Of a DNA stretch of 64,000 nt, positions 1 through 21,060 are shown piece by piece (positions within the stretch are counted from its first letter, which is position 1; each line of letters starts with the position of its first letter). The notes under the pieces were generated by a model, which saw only the letters and a list, made by a program, of their open reading frames with translations, ran no database searches and had not been told where the DNA came from. Origin of the DNA: Eleginops maclovinus (Eukaryota > Chordata > Actinopteri > Perciformes > Eleginopidae). Location of the stretch: NCBI RefSeq assembly GCF_036324505.1, contig NC_086363.1, positions 14,198,153 to 14,262,152 of the forward strand, given 5' to 3'. The position numbers were made by a program, and so were the translations under genes.

Positions 1-8526
<8,526 letters not shown>

Positions 8527-8528
8527 TA

Positions 8529-8553
8529 CAGTTTTTCTCTATTGCTTAAACAC
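8529..8553 (+). repeat. left terminal inverted repeat of IS630/Tc1-like element
   Basis: It starts CAGTTTTTCTC directly after the TA at 8527-8528. It matches the reverse complement of the right end at 11229-11253 with about three mismatches. Confidence 0.85.
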
Positions 8554-8642
8554 ATTTTGTGATACTGCCCTCACTTTTCACAAAACTCTAAACACAAAAC
8601 ACTTTTCTAAAGCTACGTACACACAACCTCACAGTCTCTTTT

Positions 8643-8762
8643 CAAAACCAACCCATCACACCAAAACAGTTGCTCATATGCTCAAAACCAACCCATCACA
8701 CCAAAACAGTTGCTCATATGCTCAAAACCAACCCATCACACCTAAACAGTGGCTCATATGCT
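8643..8762. repeat. three 40-bp subterminal tandem repeats
   Basis: Three consecutive 40-bp units (8643-8682, 8683-8722, 8723-8762) begin CAAAACCAACCCATCACACC. The first two are identical and the third has a couple of substitutions; a partial fourth copy follows. They lie about 115 bp inside the left end of the transposon. Subterminal repeats in Tc1-like elements often serve as transposase binding sites, but here that is inference. Confidence 0.85.
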
Positions 8763-9121
8763 CAAAAGCAAACTTTGACACCACAATACCACTCAAGGCC
8801 TGCAAAAATGTAAACACTACTGAGCATCATTAACCACGTTACCCAAAAAATTGAAAACACCATTTTCAGTGTGAGACTTCTTTGTTTACAGTTTCACAAC
8901 TGCCAGGATGCATTTGAGCAACCCTTATTTATTCTCAAATATGTATTGGGCATTTACTATAGATTTGTGCATTTCATAGGAATAATGAATAATACATAAA
9001 ATGCAGTAATATCACAACGTAATGCAGAAAATTAGTACTGTAAACTCCATGGAGGATCCATTACACACAATAGATAAAGTACAGTAACAATTGAAAACAC
9101 AATGTTCAGGGTGCGATCTCT

Positions 9122-9127
9122 TTTATT
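9122..9127 (-). terminator. poly(A) signal of the transposase gene
   Basis: AATAAA on the minus strand, about 48 nt past the transposase stop codon at 9175-9177 and inside the element. Position and motif fit the 3' end of the transposase transcript. Confidence 0.55.
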
Positions 9128-9174
9128 AGGCCTACGTTGTACATGTAAATTGACACAGTATGTTGACACTGCAA

Positions 9175-9855
9175 TCATTGGGCGGCATCACGTCGTCGGA
9201 CTGGGTCGGGCCACAGTACCTCATCCACGTCACAGGCAATATTGTCCATAGCCAAACATCGTGGGAAGAATGCCCTGGCATGCCGCACCCAGCCTTGGAA
9301 CGCCTCCACAGCCACATCATCACAGGCCAGGTCCATAGCCCTGAGAAGGTTCTCTCTGGTGTACGGTTGGCGGTCATAGACCTTCCACCGCCATGATGAG
9401 AAGAACTCTTCTATTGGGTTTAGGAATGGAGAGTAGGGTGGCAGACACACATTAATAAATTGCTGGTTGATGTTAAACCACTCTCTGACCTGGATGCTGC
9501 GATGGAAACTAACATTGTCCCAGAAGATGACATATATGGGAAGATCAGCCGGCCCAGGATTCTGCTGGTCGTTCGGGTGGTCATGGTCATGCAAAACTTC
9601 TCTGAGCTCTCCTAGGAAGGTGAGGAGACGCTCAGTGTTGTAGGCACCAAGTTCAGCATGCCGGTGGAGAAGCCCTCTAGAACTCATGGCAGCGCAGAGG
9701 GTGATGTTTCCTCCACGTTGGCCGGGCACATCAACGATAGCTCTCTGTCCTATGATGTTACGGCCTCTCCTCCTCCTTTTTGTGAGGTTGAAGCCAGCCT
9801 CATCCACAAATATAAATTCATGGGGTCTGGCCATGGACTCCAACTCGAAGATCCT
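9175..9855 (-). CDS. IS630/Tc1-like transposase, exon 3 (DDE catalytic domain)
   Basis: This is the last exon of the transposase, 681 bp in phase 0 with a CAG acceptor just upstream, encoding about residues 243-468 of the spliced protein. It holds the complete DDE/RNase H-like catalytic core. The first Asp is in FVDEAGF (about residue 260), the second in FWDNVSFH (about 355), and Glu is in NPIEEFF (about 391). The 35 residues between the last two define a DD35E spacing. The stretch TKRRRRGRN and the motif PPYSPFLNPIEE are typical of this vertebrate IS630-like group. The frame has no stop or frameshift before its terminal stop, so catalysis could be retained. Cut-and-paste transposition is the family's role; activity of this copy is untested. 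Confidence 0.9.
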   Translation of the reverse strand, partial: RIFELESMARPHEFIFVDEAGFNLTKRRRRGRNIIGQRAIVDVPGQRGGNITLCAAMSSRGLLHRHAELGAYNTERLLTFLGELREVLHDHDHPNDQQNPGPADLPIYVIFWDNVSFHRSIQVREWFNINQQFINVCLPPYSPFLNPIEEFFSSWRWKVYDRQPYTRENLLRAMDLACDDVAVEAFQGWVRHARAFFPRCLAMDNIACDVDEVLWPDPVRRRDAAQ

Positions 9856-9988
9856 CTGTGGAAACAAATAGCGTTTTCAGGTGTTCAGAAAGACAGTCAA
9901 TACAGCACATTACAGTACGATAGTATAGTATTGTATGTTACATGTAAGTACTGTAGGCCACCGTGTACATAGATTTTACTGTACTTAC

Positions 9989-10271
9989 TTGCACATACTG
10001 GTGACGGAGGTGCTTTATTCTGTCAGAGTTGCGCTCAAAGGGTACCCTATAGGCCTGCTTCATGCGTACTCTCTGGCGCTTGAGGACTCTGTCTATGGTT
10101 GTCAGGCTAACATCGTCAATGTTCGGAAAGTTCATATTGTCACCAATGATCCTCTCCCGTATCTCCCGTAGTCTCAGCACATTGTTCTCCCGAACCATAT
10201 CCACAATGACGACCTCTTGGGCTGGTGTGAATCTGGAAGCCCTCCCACCTGCATATGGCAATCTTTCAACT
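9989..10271 (-). CDS. IS630/Tc1-like transposase, exon 2 (second helix-turn-helix)
   Basis: This 283-bp exon is bounded by an acceptor ending CTAG at 10272-10275 and a consensus donor gtaagt at 9983-9988. It begins by completing a split arginine codon and ends in phase 0, so it joins exons 1 and 3 without a frameshift. It encodes about residues 149-242, including LPYAGGRASRFTPAQE and SLTTIDRVLKRQRVRMKQAY, the second helix-turn-helix of the bipartite DNA-binding region that recognises the transposon ends in this superfamily. Confidence 0.85.
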
Positions 10272-10425
10272 CTAGAGAAACAGTCATTTGGTCAGAAATG
10301 GTCCTTGCAGTACACACTTTTACTGTAACCATTATTGCACTTGTCTGTATGTAGGTGCACTCCACTATACTACTGTATACTGTAAACATCTAGTGTAGTG
10401 ACTAAAAAAATAGTACATACAGTAC

Positions 10426-10868
10426 CTGTTGTGTTCTCTGAAGGCCCGAATAATGGTGGCCACTGAGAATCGGCTTAGGTTTGGTTGGACTCGTTGTCCA
10501 GCTTCGGTCATTGTCATGCCGTGGACAATGACGTGGTCAATGACCGTTGCTCTCATTTCATCTGTGATGAAGATGCGTTGTCTTGCTCGCCCTCCTTCTC
10601 CTCTCCCTCCTTGGCCTGCTCCTCTACCTCCTTGACCTGCTCCTCTCCCTCCTTGGCCCGCTCCTCTACCTCCTTGACCTGCTCCTCTCCCTCCTTGGCC
10701 CGCTCCTCTACCTCCTTGACCTGCTCCTCTCCCTCCTTGGCCTGCTCCTCTCCCTCCTCTGACAAAAACTCCTCTCCCTCCTCTGGCACGAACTCCTCTC
10801 CCTCCTCTGGCACGAACTCCTCTCCCTCCTCTGGCACGAACTCCTCTTCTTCTTCCTTGATCATCCAT
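10426..10868 (-). CDS. IS630/Tc1-like transposase, exon 1 (RG-rich leader and first helix-turn-helix)
   Basis: This first coding exon starts at the ATG 10866-10868 (MDDQGRRRG). I chose it because it is in frame with the DNA-binding region. An ATG four bases downstream (10862-10864) opens a different frame of acidic repeats and is not the transposase. Residues ~10-85 are Arg/Gly repeats: VRARGGRG units, then about seven AGQGGRG units. A helix-turn-helix follows, with DEMRATVIDHVIVHGMTM and EAGQRVQPNLSRFSVATI. The donor is AACAG before gtactg at 10425. The RG-rich tract is common in fish copies of this family and probably adds nucleic-acid affinity; it is the most variable part. Confidence 0.82.
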
Positions 10869-10895
10869 TTTTGTTTGGAACCTTCAGCAAACTGA

Positions 10896-10903
10896 CTTAT
10901 ATA
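10896..10903 (-). promoter_or_regulatory. possible TATA box of the transposase gene
   Basis: TATATAAG on the minus strand, about 28 nt upstream of the transposase ATG at 10868. It would place transcription start only a few bases before the ATG, giving a very short leader. It is the only TATA-like match I saw close upstream. Confidence 0.4.
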
Positions 10904-11228
10904 GGTGTGGTCACATCATTTGCAATAGGTGTTTTCAATTATGAGTCGTTGTGTTTACTGAATTACACCAGGTGTGTTCATTGTGTTCAGGTTTTGCTGA
11001 CTGTGTGTGGCATTTTGCATCACATGAGCTTCACAATGCATATTTGAGCAGAGATATATGCTAAATGTGTTTTAGCAAGGCAAAATGTGTTTAGAGTTTT
11101 GAGAAAAAGGGGATGGGTTTTGTGAACAGTGTCTACAGGTGAATTGTGTTTTTGGTTGTGGCAAATGGGGGGTAGTTTTACTAAATGTGTTTAGGCAACT
11201 GGTCATTTGGTTTAGAGTACTGGGTTTT

Positions 11229-11253
11229 GTGTCTTAGCAATCGAGAAAAACTG
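11229..11253 (-). repeat. right terminal inverted repeat of IS630/Tc1-like element
   Basis: It ends GAGAAAAACTG directly before the TA at 11254-11255 and is the inverted partner of 8529-8553. Confidence 0.85.
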
Positions 11254-12569
11254 TAATAAAGAGTAATTTGACAAGTCCTATAATATGAAATGATATTTGA
11301 GTCACGCACCTGAAATCTGAGGATTACCTCTTACCTGCAAACAAATTGAAAGGAAAAGCAATTGGTAGCTGCTGCCTTAAAGATAATACCAGCAACAAAA
11401 TAATTCAGATTTGACATTTACTATGATACAAAAACATTTAGATTCTAAGTGATCTATTAACCTGTCAATCTTTAAAGCTATTGTTTATTGGACAGCAAAA
11501 AAAAACGACAACAACCGTGGTCAACCTGAGTATTTTTTATTCTACCTCTTCACATCTGAGTTTAAAACTTACATTTTAAACGGTTAAAAAAATAGCTACC
11601 ACACAAGCGTGTGTGGATGTGTGCTTCTATGTGTGCACACAGACAGAAAGGTTTGTGTGTTACGCTGTCTGTGTCAGCACAGTCATTTCCCAGCTCCATG
11701 GAGGTACTGTGTTTTTGAGGCTCCAGGGCTGAGAGAGAGTGGGCCCAAATCAGGCAGATCATCACGTCTCTTTCACATTTCTCTCTGTCTCTCTCTATGT
11801 GCCATTTCGCCTCCCTCTATCCTCCCTCCAGTTTCCTCTTTTAACCACAATCTCCCACCTCTGTTCCACTGCTCCTAGTCTCTTTACAGCGTTGATTACG
11901 TGGGCAGGAGATGATGGGTGTATTTGGGGCCTTGGAGGCCGTTGATGTCCAATCCGTGTGACATGCTCTAGCAAAGACATTGTCTGCTCTTCGTCGTCTC
12001 CTAATGGGGCGCTGAGGTCTAGGAGACATGGAGGTAGATGATGCAAAGAGTTATAGAGAAACACTGGCGAACCGAGGCAGGTGTGCCCAAGGATGGTATT
12101 ATGGGAAAGGTAGAGAAAGGTTGCAGCTAATGATAAGTAGGAGCTGTGTGTGCTTCCACCTCCCTGATAAACGACGGGCTGGCACTTTGGACCATTTCCA
12201 GCCTTTACCAACAGGCAACTCATTTTCTCTCGCCTTCTTTCAGTGCCTATTTCTACCCTCTTTCTCTCTATTTCACATCCCCAAAAGTTCTATCCTCTCA
12301 CACATCAGGCTGCCACCGAGTCCCCCTGTCGTTTGTGCAGTCAGTCAGGTTGCAGCAGTTAGTGTGTTGCTTGCTAATTATCAGTGGTTAGGGTGTGACA
12401 GATGCTGCCGAGATGGTTGGCAGTCAGTCCGCCTTTCCCCCCACAGGAGGAAGCAACAACTGACCTTTAGAAAGCATAGCCCTGGCAAACCATCGCAATA
12501 TCCAGACACCGCACCCAGGGAGGGATCGACACTGGAGGTGGGAGGGTTAGTTGTTATATATAGATTTCT

Positions 12570-12734
<165 letters not shown>

Positions 12735-13780
12735 TGAGTGTACGCCCAAGGTGAAATTGCTCACATCAAGAGAAAAGTGCAAACATGGTCAACTTTTGTG
12801 TGTGTATGTGTATTTTCAGTTATGGCAAAATTGGAATCTTTTATTCATTAGCCCTATTCAGGGGAGTCAATGAGAACCCCTCTTGCTGAAGACCCTCTTT
12901 TCATTTATTTATTGATACAAATGCTCATAGTTTCCCGTTTTTTAAATTCATTTAATGCATAATTATTTATAACCGCCCCCCAAGGACGTTATATTTTCAG
13001 ATTGGGTTGTACGTAAGTGTAAGTGTGTTTTTTTGGGAAAAACTACTGCCATAATTTTCATTGAAACTGGTGGAAGCGTGTAGCATTGGCAATTGGCGTC
13101 ACATACACAAGACCAAACTTAGCTATCAGACCTTAAGCTTTTGCTACAGCCACAATTTACCCCTGCAGTTTGGGCGTCAATTTTAGGTTTAACCGCCCTT
13201 TCCAACCACCACTATACACCCCACAGTGCCACAGTGCTGCCATACATGGCTGCTATCAACACAGGGGCTTACTCTGTTAATGAAGTGGGGTCTCAGTCTT
13301 CCATCTCCTGTCTACTTTTGAAGAGCGCTGAGCAGTAATTGGTGTACGACCTACACCACCGGCAGCACTCGTGTCCCCTGTCCTACGTGACATTCCCATC
13401 CAATTAAATCTACGTCTACACATACACACACATTCACACTCGGAGACAGTAAAAGAGAGCACACTGACTATTATCATAGCTCCCTAAATTCCGTTCCAGA
13501 TAGTCTTTCAAGGTGCCTTTTTAAGTTTTCATAAGGGTTGCGCTGCACTTTCATACAGAATATGTGTGCGGGTATAAACACAGATTGTGTACTCATACTT
13601 TTGAGGAAGCTCAACCTCGGCTCTGAATGAGTTCATTCTCAGGGATTATGGGTAAATCTGTGTGGCCAGCGGATGGATAGCTCTCTGTCTCGCATGGATT
13701 AACTGAAGGTGACAATAAGGTGACAGGTCCACATCCATCTGTGTCTGCTACAGTCCTGTGTGTGCTAGTGTGTGTGTGTG

Positions 13781-13917
<137 letters not shown>

Positions 13918-16900
13918 CAATGGGCATTTATGCATGGTGTGTACACGTATGTCTGTTATTAACTTGAAATGGGCTGCAATCCATCAGAGTTAATGAGTTG
14001 TGTATGTGCACGTTCTCTGACAGCAATGGCAGTGGTGTGTTTTGTGTGTGTGTCTTTTGGCTGACCTTGATTTCAGTCTGTCAGAGGAACACACTCTTAT
14101 GCCTTCCATACGGAGAGCGAGACTCCATCAGATCTCCAGATGTCATCAAGCACAATCTGTCAGGTGTGTGTATGAGCAAATAATAAGCAAATGCCTGTGC
14201 CCTTCAATGAGTGGGATTTTTCGAGTTCATGAATGAGGAAGTGTGTCTTGGCTCAAATCAGTAGCCATAAATGTCAAGAGAACAGTAATGTGAAAGTTCA
14301 AATGTAGGCCAGTCATAATCACGGTTAGGAAATTCACTTTTTTTGTCAACTTGATACTGATGCTTGTGGATTCCCAGGTTACCATCCAGTTGTTTTAACT
14401 GGCAGCGATAAATTTGTGTGAGAAACAATAAAGACATTTTGAGTCTTTCTCGTACATACAGAAATTACATTTGCAAAGTAGCCTTTTGTCCACCTGTAAG
14501 AGATTAGTGACACAAATTTAGCAGCCACTCAGTACATTACCATTCTTTTTGGGTGGGTAAGTGGAATAAATCTAGCAACTACTTGCATATTTTACCAGAA
14601 ATTGGAAAGGGGCTGCTAGATCCATCCAATCATTGCGCAACATGTACATTGTACATGCAATCTACCAACTCTGAATCATAATACAAGACAGAGTAAAGCA
14701 GTAGTAAGTCATGCCATGCGATAAAAATAAAAGAGCAACTGCTGTTTTGTCCTCTCTACAATTCCCCTGATAAAGCCACAATCATGTCAGCAGAATGATG
14801 CGCTTCCAATAGCATACAAATACCCAATCATTTACATTTTTGAGCATCTCCGAGGCCCTCCTATGTGAGGAAGGACTCTGTAGATTTCACCGTCAGACAT
14901 TGATTAGCAACCCGGGGAGAGAGAACACAGGTACAAACAGCTGTCACATGCCGAGCAAATCAACACGGGGAACAGAGGTGCATACAAACAAGTTCAAATT
15001 AGTTGCCACAAAGCTGCTGTTTTTGTTTTCATCCCTGACAATTTGCGCGATGCTGTTTTTGTGAAATAGAGCGTGCCAAGAGGTAAGTTTGTGAGTATGT
15101 TACTTCCTGCCACATTTCATCAGAAAAAAACATTGAGCACAACAGTCAAAATTCAAAGCTGAGATCCTAAAAGATCTCCAGTACTTTTCCATTATCACTA
15201 TTAACCTAAAATACACCTGTTTGCTGTTAAAGGATGGACACGTGTCTAATCAAACACATACCATAATAGCGCATGACATTATTTCTGGCAGCAGGCAATA
15301 ACATAGTAATTAGTGTCGGAGCTTAATCATTTTTCATGACTGGTAGTTTCATTTGCTCATTAAAATGTAATACTTGTACTCCATATCCAATTACTATACT
15401 TTTTTTGCACTGCATTAGTTTTGTGAGTGTCAGACTTCCATTACCCTTACTGTAACTTTTTTAAGAATAGCTGTATAAATTCCTTTTCCCTGAATAATTG
15501 TTTTTAATACCAATAAATGTTTTACCAATTAGTATAACATTTCCATGTCTTTTCCACAAGATAATTTAAAAAAGCAGTCAGTAATGAAGTGACTTATAAC
15601 ATTATGGTTGTTACATTATTGCCCCTACAAGACCACACACAGATGGCTTCAGACTCTGAGAGGTGCAGTAGTTCCAGTGCAGCTATCATTGTATTTGAGT
15701 ACAAGACATTAAAAACTATAACAGCAGCTTTATATTTAGATTAAGACAATCAATCAAAGAAGGGCACATTTGTTAAATAAAATACAGAGATACACATTTT
15801 ACAACCAAATCAATGAGTTGAAATGAGTTGTTTGCTACAGATACTCAATGTGTTTGTGACCAATTGTCAAATGCGTGGCAGAGAAAAACAGTGACACTGG
15901 TGGTTTGGAGACATGTGCTAGAGCAAGTGGAGGTGCCCAACAGACAGCAGGGTGATAGCGGAGGTGTGGGCTCAGGCCTCACACTTTCTGTTATGTGCTC
16001 TGACACAACACAGATAAACTCCATCCTCTGACACACACTCCTCCTCACTCTCTCTCCCATTGGTCTTGATGACTTGATAAACATTTAAATTAAAGCAAAA
16101 ACTATCATCATCTTTTCCCTGGTGTTTCTATTGCTTTAATCTTTTTACCCCTTTTCGTCCGACGCCCTCATCTACATAGCATTTTTGCTAAGGTGTGGGT
16201 AATGCATTTTGGTTGAGATACTATAAATATGCAGAGAAGCAGAAGGTCTCAGTTGAATGATTTCAAATGAACACCCACAGTCCCTATCAGCAGCCTGCTT
16301 TGTCAAAACAGCACACCTGCACAGTACAACTGTAAAGCTAAATTTACTCTAAAATGAAAGTTCAGCAGACATTTTCAACTGCATTTTTCCTAGCAGAACT
16401 CTATAGCGTCTTTTTTTGTCATGGTGGAAGATTTCCTGCCACCTAGTTGCTAATGAATATTCTTGGCAAACGTGAGAAATGTTAATGTAAGCAAATGATA
16501 TTTGTGTGCAAATAGTTTTGAATGCCCTCCAGGCAGGAGCTGATTCACACAGAAGCCCTGTTTTCCTCAAGCCAAATCACCAGCCTTCAGTTCATTACTT
16601 CTGACAGCTAACAGAGGGCTATGAGGGATTGATGCACGCCCTGTACGTGCTCTCCCTCTCTTCTTGTGCCTGTTCCAAGGCAGTATAGAATCCATATCAA
16701 ACAACTGTCAAAGATGGCAATGAATGCAAAATATCTTTGTATAGTAAGTCTCCTGATTGAATTACTCGACACCAGATGGGGAAGCTTGCAAACTCAGGGG
16801 CTAACTGTGACATAAAGACTGTCAGTGTCTTTATAGTCCCTGATTGTTTAGTTACCAAACCCACAGATCTCTCTCTCTCTCTCTAATTGTTAGTGAGTCA

Positions 16901-19900
16901 AATCTCATGTGAATTATCTTTAGAATCAACAGAAGAAAGGTACATTTAAAATAGACAAATACATGTAACAACACAAAAAGTCAAAAGACATGCTATGGCC
17001 CTTTGAAACACAGCTTTGAGCTTAATGCTAACATGTTCATAAAGATTATGTTAAATGATGACGTTTAGCAGTTATGTTTATGTTCACCATCTTACATCAT
17101 TATGCAGATGTTTTTTCTAATAAGCACTAAGCACTAAGCATAGTTGTGGCTGATGGTCATGTCTGTTTTGCAGGTACTTCTAACATTAAAGTAAGGGGAT
17201 CACATAAGTATTTTGAACAATTCCTTAGGACATGACATTGACATGAAATGACATTGCCAACCTTCGAGCTACATCGCTTGCATGGTTAAAAACTCAATCA
17301 GTGCCATAAACCTGGGTAAGAACTGTGTTAAGATTTGCAGTAGTTGGCTGTAATCAAGACCAAATATGACACTTTGATTTGGTTTGAAACTAAATTGTTT
17401 CTTTTGCGAACAACGCAAATGTACGCAAAAGACTTCTTTCAGCATTCTGACGTTTTGTGTGGGCAGCAAGAGGAGAATACAAGGGAGACTAAGAGGTGTG
17501 GAGTGTTCATGCGAGTCAGATAACTGTGGTGTTGCAGAGATTAATGCGAATTTCTAACTTAAGGGCATGAAATTCTGCTATGATGGAATCTAGAGCATCA
17601 GCTTTTTTTCTGCAGGCGATTAATGCATTGCTCTTCTTTCTTTTTTTCTTTTGAACCAACTTCCATTGCATTCCAGCCCACACACTACATATTTAAAGGT
17701 TACAATGCGTTGCTTTGGACCTGAATGCAGGTTTGATCTTTCTTGTATTCCTCACTATGAGCTATTAGAATTTCAAGTTTTTTAAGTCTGTGGTACTGTA
17801 ACTACATGGCATTCCACTGTGGTTATAACTGCAGCAGGATGCACTCTTCAGCCACTTAATGGATCTTTTTGTCAGCATTGAGGTGTATGGAGCCTGAGTG
17901 GTTTTGTTATCAGAGTGAGGCGTCTTTTCTTTCTTCCATCTTACTCGCCACTCTCGTTTCTCATTATATATATGCTGTAGTTTGTATCTCAGGGGAAATG
18001 GATACGTGTCAGTATCTCGGAGACTGGCAGCCCATCCATTATAGCTTATCACGTATGTGTGTTTGTGTGTGAAAGAGTGAGGCAGAGATGTGTGGAAAAA
18101 AAACGTGGCTCATGATCCACACTACCCTGCAGGTACCCATATTAGTGAATTGGCTGTGACGCCCGGGGCGCCTTGTCCATGGTGAGATTGCATCATCCGT
18201 GTGTTTTGGGGAGTGAGAGATAGACAGCTATGAACTATGTAGGTCATGTTCGAAAGATGGAGGATATGTGGTCAGCTTCAAGAGACGGAGATCAGTCAAT
18301 AATGTGCAGTGTTTTCCTATGATCAACTCTTTGAGTCATCAAATGCAACAAAAGTAAGACATTCGACTTCCTATATACATTATATCTCACTAATAAATTC
18401 ATATTTCTCCTGTGTTCAACTGCAGGTTCACTAAAAATAGAGAGAGAAAAAAAGATGGCACACACACAAGGCTCTCAGACGTGTAATGCCACCTAGCAAA
18501 TCCAATAGAATGCTTCATAACAGCATGTAACTGCATCTATTCATTTTTATGCTCTCTGACTCAGATGTGCGTTTCCTAGTAAATTATAAATGTAAGTGCC
18601 ACATATGTAAGTGCCACAGGCGCATTATCTGCACATGCTCCACATTCGCACATCTGTGATGACATCATCACCTGGAGATATAAGGAAAGCCCACGTCCAG
18701 AGATGATTTTTAGACCAACAGCTTGCTGCAAAGATGCAGGCTATAAGCAACCTCAAAGAAGGTAAATCTATATAATGTACTTTCAAAGAGACATCAATGA
18801 AAATATATAGCTAGCTCAGCGGATCTCCTCCACCATGTCATCCTGGAGTTAAATTTTCCTGATGGCAAGCCCAGTGTCCTCTGGGTTTTGCCTTGGTTAC
18901 CTCGACAAAAAGGAAACAACAATATAGCAGAAAGTTATCTCTGTGGAAAACAAAAGCTTATGATACACTTTTAGTTCAGTTGTTCAGCATGAAACTACCT
19001 TTATTCAGGCATATTACCAGAACCGCATTTGCCTTAAATATGAGGTGCAATAATTGCTGACTGATTTGTGGGTTTTAGGACTCATATCTGCAGCCCTCTA
19101 TCACTTTGGAGGATAAAGCTGGCCGTATTATGGTTTAACTTTTTCAACAAAAAACATATTTAGACCAAAAGTATTCATTCATTGTTATACTTATAACAAG
19201 GGTGTTACCTGTGCCAATAAACCAATCAAATTTAGTCAAGACAGAAATGGCATGAGACTTGATGGTTCGGATCTTTGATGACTTTTAACCACTTTAAAAC
19301 CACTGTAAAACATAGAATAGATACGACAAAAATAAAGTAGATATGTAATACATGCTGTTATTTGCTTAAACCAACTATTTAATTCATTGAATTATTCATG
19401 CTGAGGCAAACTAAACCAGCCAGCCATTACCGACAAATGTGTGCTATATGTGTGAATATGTCATTCAGATAATGCACAGTCCATCCCCACCTTAGTATTT
19501 AAAACCTGTTATTTGTTATGCGGCATACTTTAGGTTGCAGATTGGGATATTAACGTTGGATCTAATTCTTCATTTGCGGTATAGAGAGCATATAAACAGG
19601 ATGGGGGGTGGTAAACCTGTCTGCTGTCCACATAAAGAAACATGGCAGGTGTGATTGTACATTTCATCTTCACCTGTCACACATTCTGGTTTGTATCCAT
19701 ACAGGTCAGTGGAGAACAAAGACCACAGAAATGTTAGCTTGTCCTCTTTTTCCAACATAATCATATTGCCTGGGTAGCTTTTACACCTGGCTGACATGGA
19801 ATTATAACTCTTATTTGTTGACTTGTCAGTCGCAGTGGGTGTTGGGAGAATTAACATGTTTATCTTTATCCAGATTACAGAACATAGAGAGATGCCATGT

Positions 19901-20770
19901 AGTTGAAAGAATGGCCTCTTTCTTTCATTCATAATCTCTGTCTCATCTTCCTATCTGTTGTTTTCCTGTCTCTCTTCGTACACAAAAGACACAATCCTAC
20001 ATTGTCTGCTCTGTTGTAACCCGGCAGCCGCATTTTTCGAGATGATTGTCCCTGCGTGATGAAACAAGCCCTGTCAGGAGCTACAGCCGATTACATGGCA
20101 ACATGCAGTGATCACTTTGTGTAAAAACACTTTAGAAAAAAAGCAATCGATGCAGTGCAACATGTTGATGGATAAACTCCAACAGTGACATTGAAAAATC
20201 TCTGTCTGCCTTTGCTGTCTGACGGAGAGATTCAGAGTTAAGAGGAGAGATGTAGGCTTTGTAATGAACACAGTGATTTTTTGCTCTCCCCCTCTCTTTC
20301 TATTTTCTCTTCTGCCTTGGAGATATAATCAAACCATATACACCCGCACTGTGAATCTTTTTAGTTTCAGTCCTAATGTCACGGTTCGCATTAAATGCTT
20401 GATGGTGGATCACACGTGTAATGAATCCAATCAGATTTGTGACCTCTGAGACTCTCTGAGACGCTGAGTTTTTCTGACCTGCACATGTTAGTCTTGATGA
20501 GAACTCCTGACCTTTTGACTAAATTACAGCTGTGCCATGTTAACACTAATGGCCCTTTACAATTATTTCTTGATCGGCACTCTCAGATGGGCCCAATATC
20601 ATCCAACCAAGTTAGAATTATAGTGGTTGTTTTGCCTGACAGATGTCTGTTTTGTCTCTTTCGTTTTCTCCCCGCTTTGAAGTGGGTGGGAATGTGTTGG
20701 GGAAAAAAACAACCACTAACCTTTCAGAATCTAGAAAGTCAAGCGACAACCTTTGGGATTTTGAAATAGA

Positions 20771-21060
20771 ATGGCCACTTGAGGCTGGAGCAAAAGGGAG
20801 TTGAGCTCCATAGACCCCTAAGTTAAAATGCCCAATTTTAAAGCAAAAAAATCATGTTTACAGCCCGGTACCAAAGAACGTGGGAAAGATGTGTGAATTT
20901 CCCAAATGAAGACTACTGTACCGGATGGGAATTGTAATGTTAATTAACTATTTGAATACTATTTTGAAAGCCTTAAAGTAAGCATTATTAGGGGCTTGAC
21001 CACTTCAGGTGGCAGGTGTTGTCATCACAGGTACTGCTAAACGCTTGCTGTCTGGTGGCA
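20771..21060. repeat. probable dispersed teleost repeat, unclassified
   Basis: The segment with TTGAGGCTGGAGCAAAAGGG, then CCATAGACCCCTAAGTTAAA and TGTTTACAGCCCGGTACCAA, resembles a repeat I remember seeing many times in fish genomes. Near its far end CTTGACCACTTCAGGTGGCA also fits. I could not find terminal repeats or a target duplication, so the borders are approximate. Confidence 0.4.

Larger units (their letters stand above)
8527..11255 (-). mobile_element. IS630/Tc1-mariner-like DNA transposon, apparently complete
   Basis: The element spans 8529-11253 (2725 bp) and is flanked on both sides by TA (8527-8528, 11254-11255), the target duplication of the Tc1/mariner superfamily. The terminal inverted repeats begin CAGTTTTTCTC on both ends and stay alignable for about 25 bp with roughly three mismatches. 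Between them lies a three-exon transposase gene on the minus strand, antisense to klhl29. Subterminal sequence contains a 40-bp tandem repeat and degenerate direct repeats near 8851 and 9091. The layout matches fish genes often annotated as 'insertion element IS630 39 kDa protein-like'. Intact frames and readable ends suggest a relatively young copy. Confidence 0.88.

Noticed and set aside
10553..10864. Acidic Glu/Gly repeat protein overlapping transposase exon 1
   Set aside because: A shadow frame of the 21-bp repeat without the conserved helix-turn-helix. It is kept only as a possible competing start, not as a gene.
14638..14660. ATGTACATTGTACAT inverted repeat
   Set aside because: Short and common by chance in AT-rich DNA.
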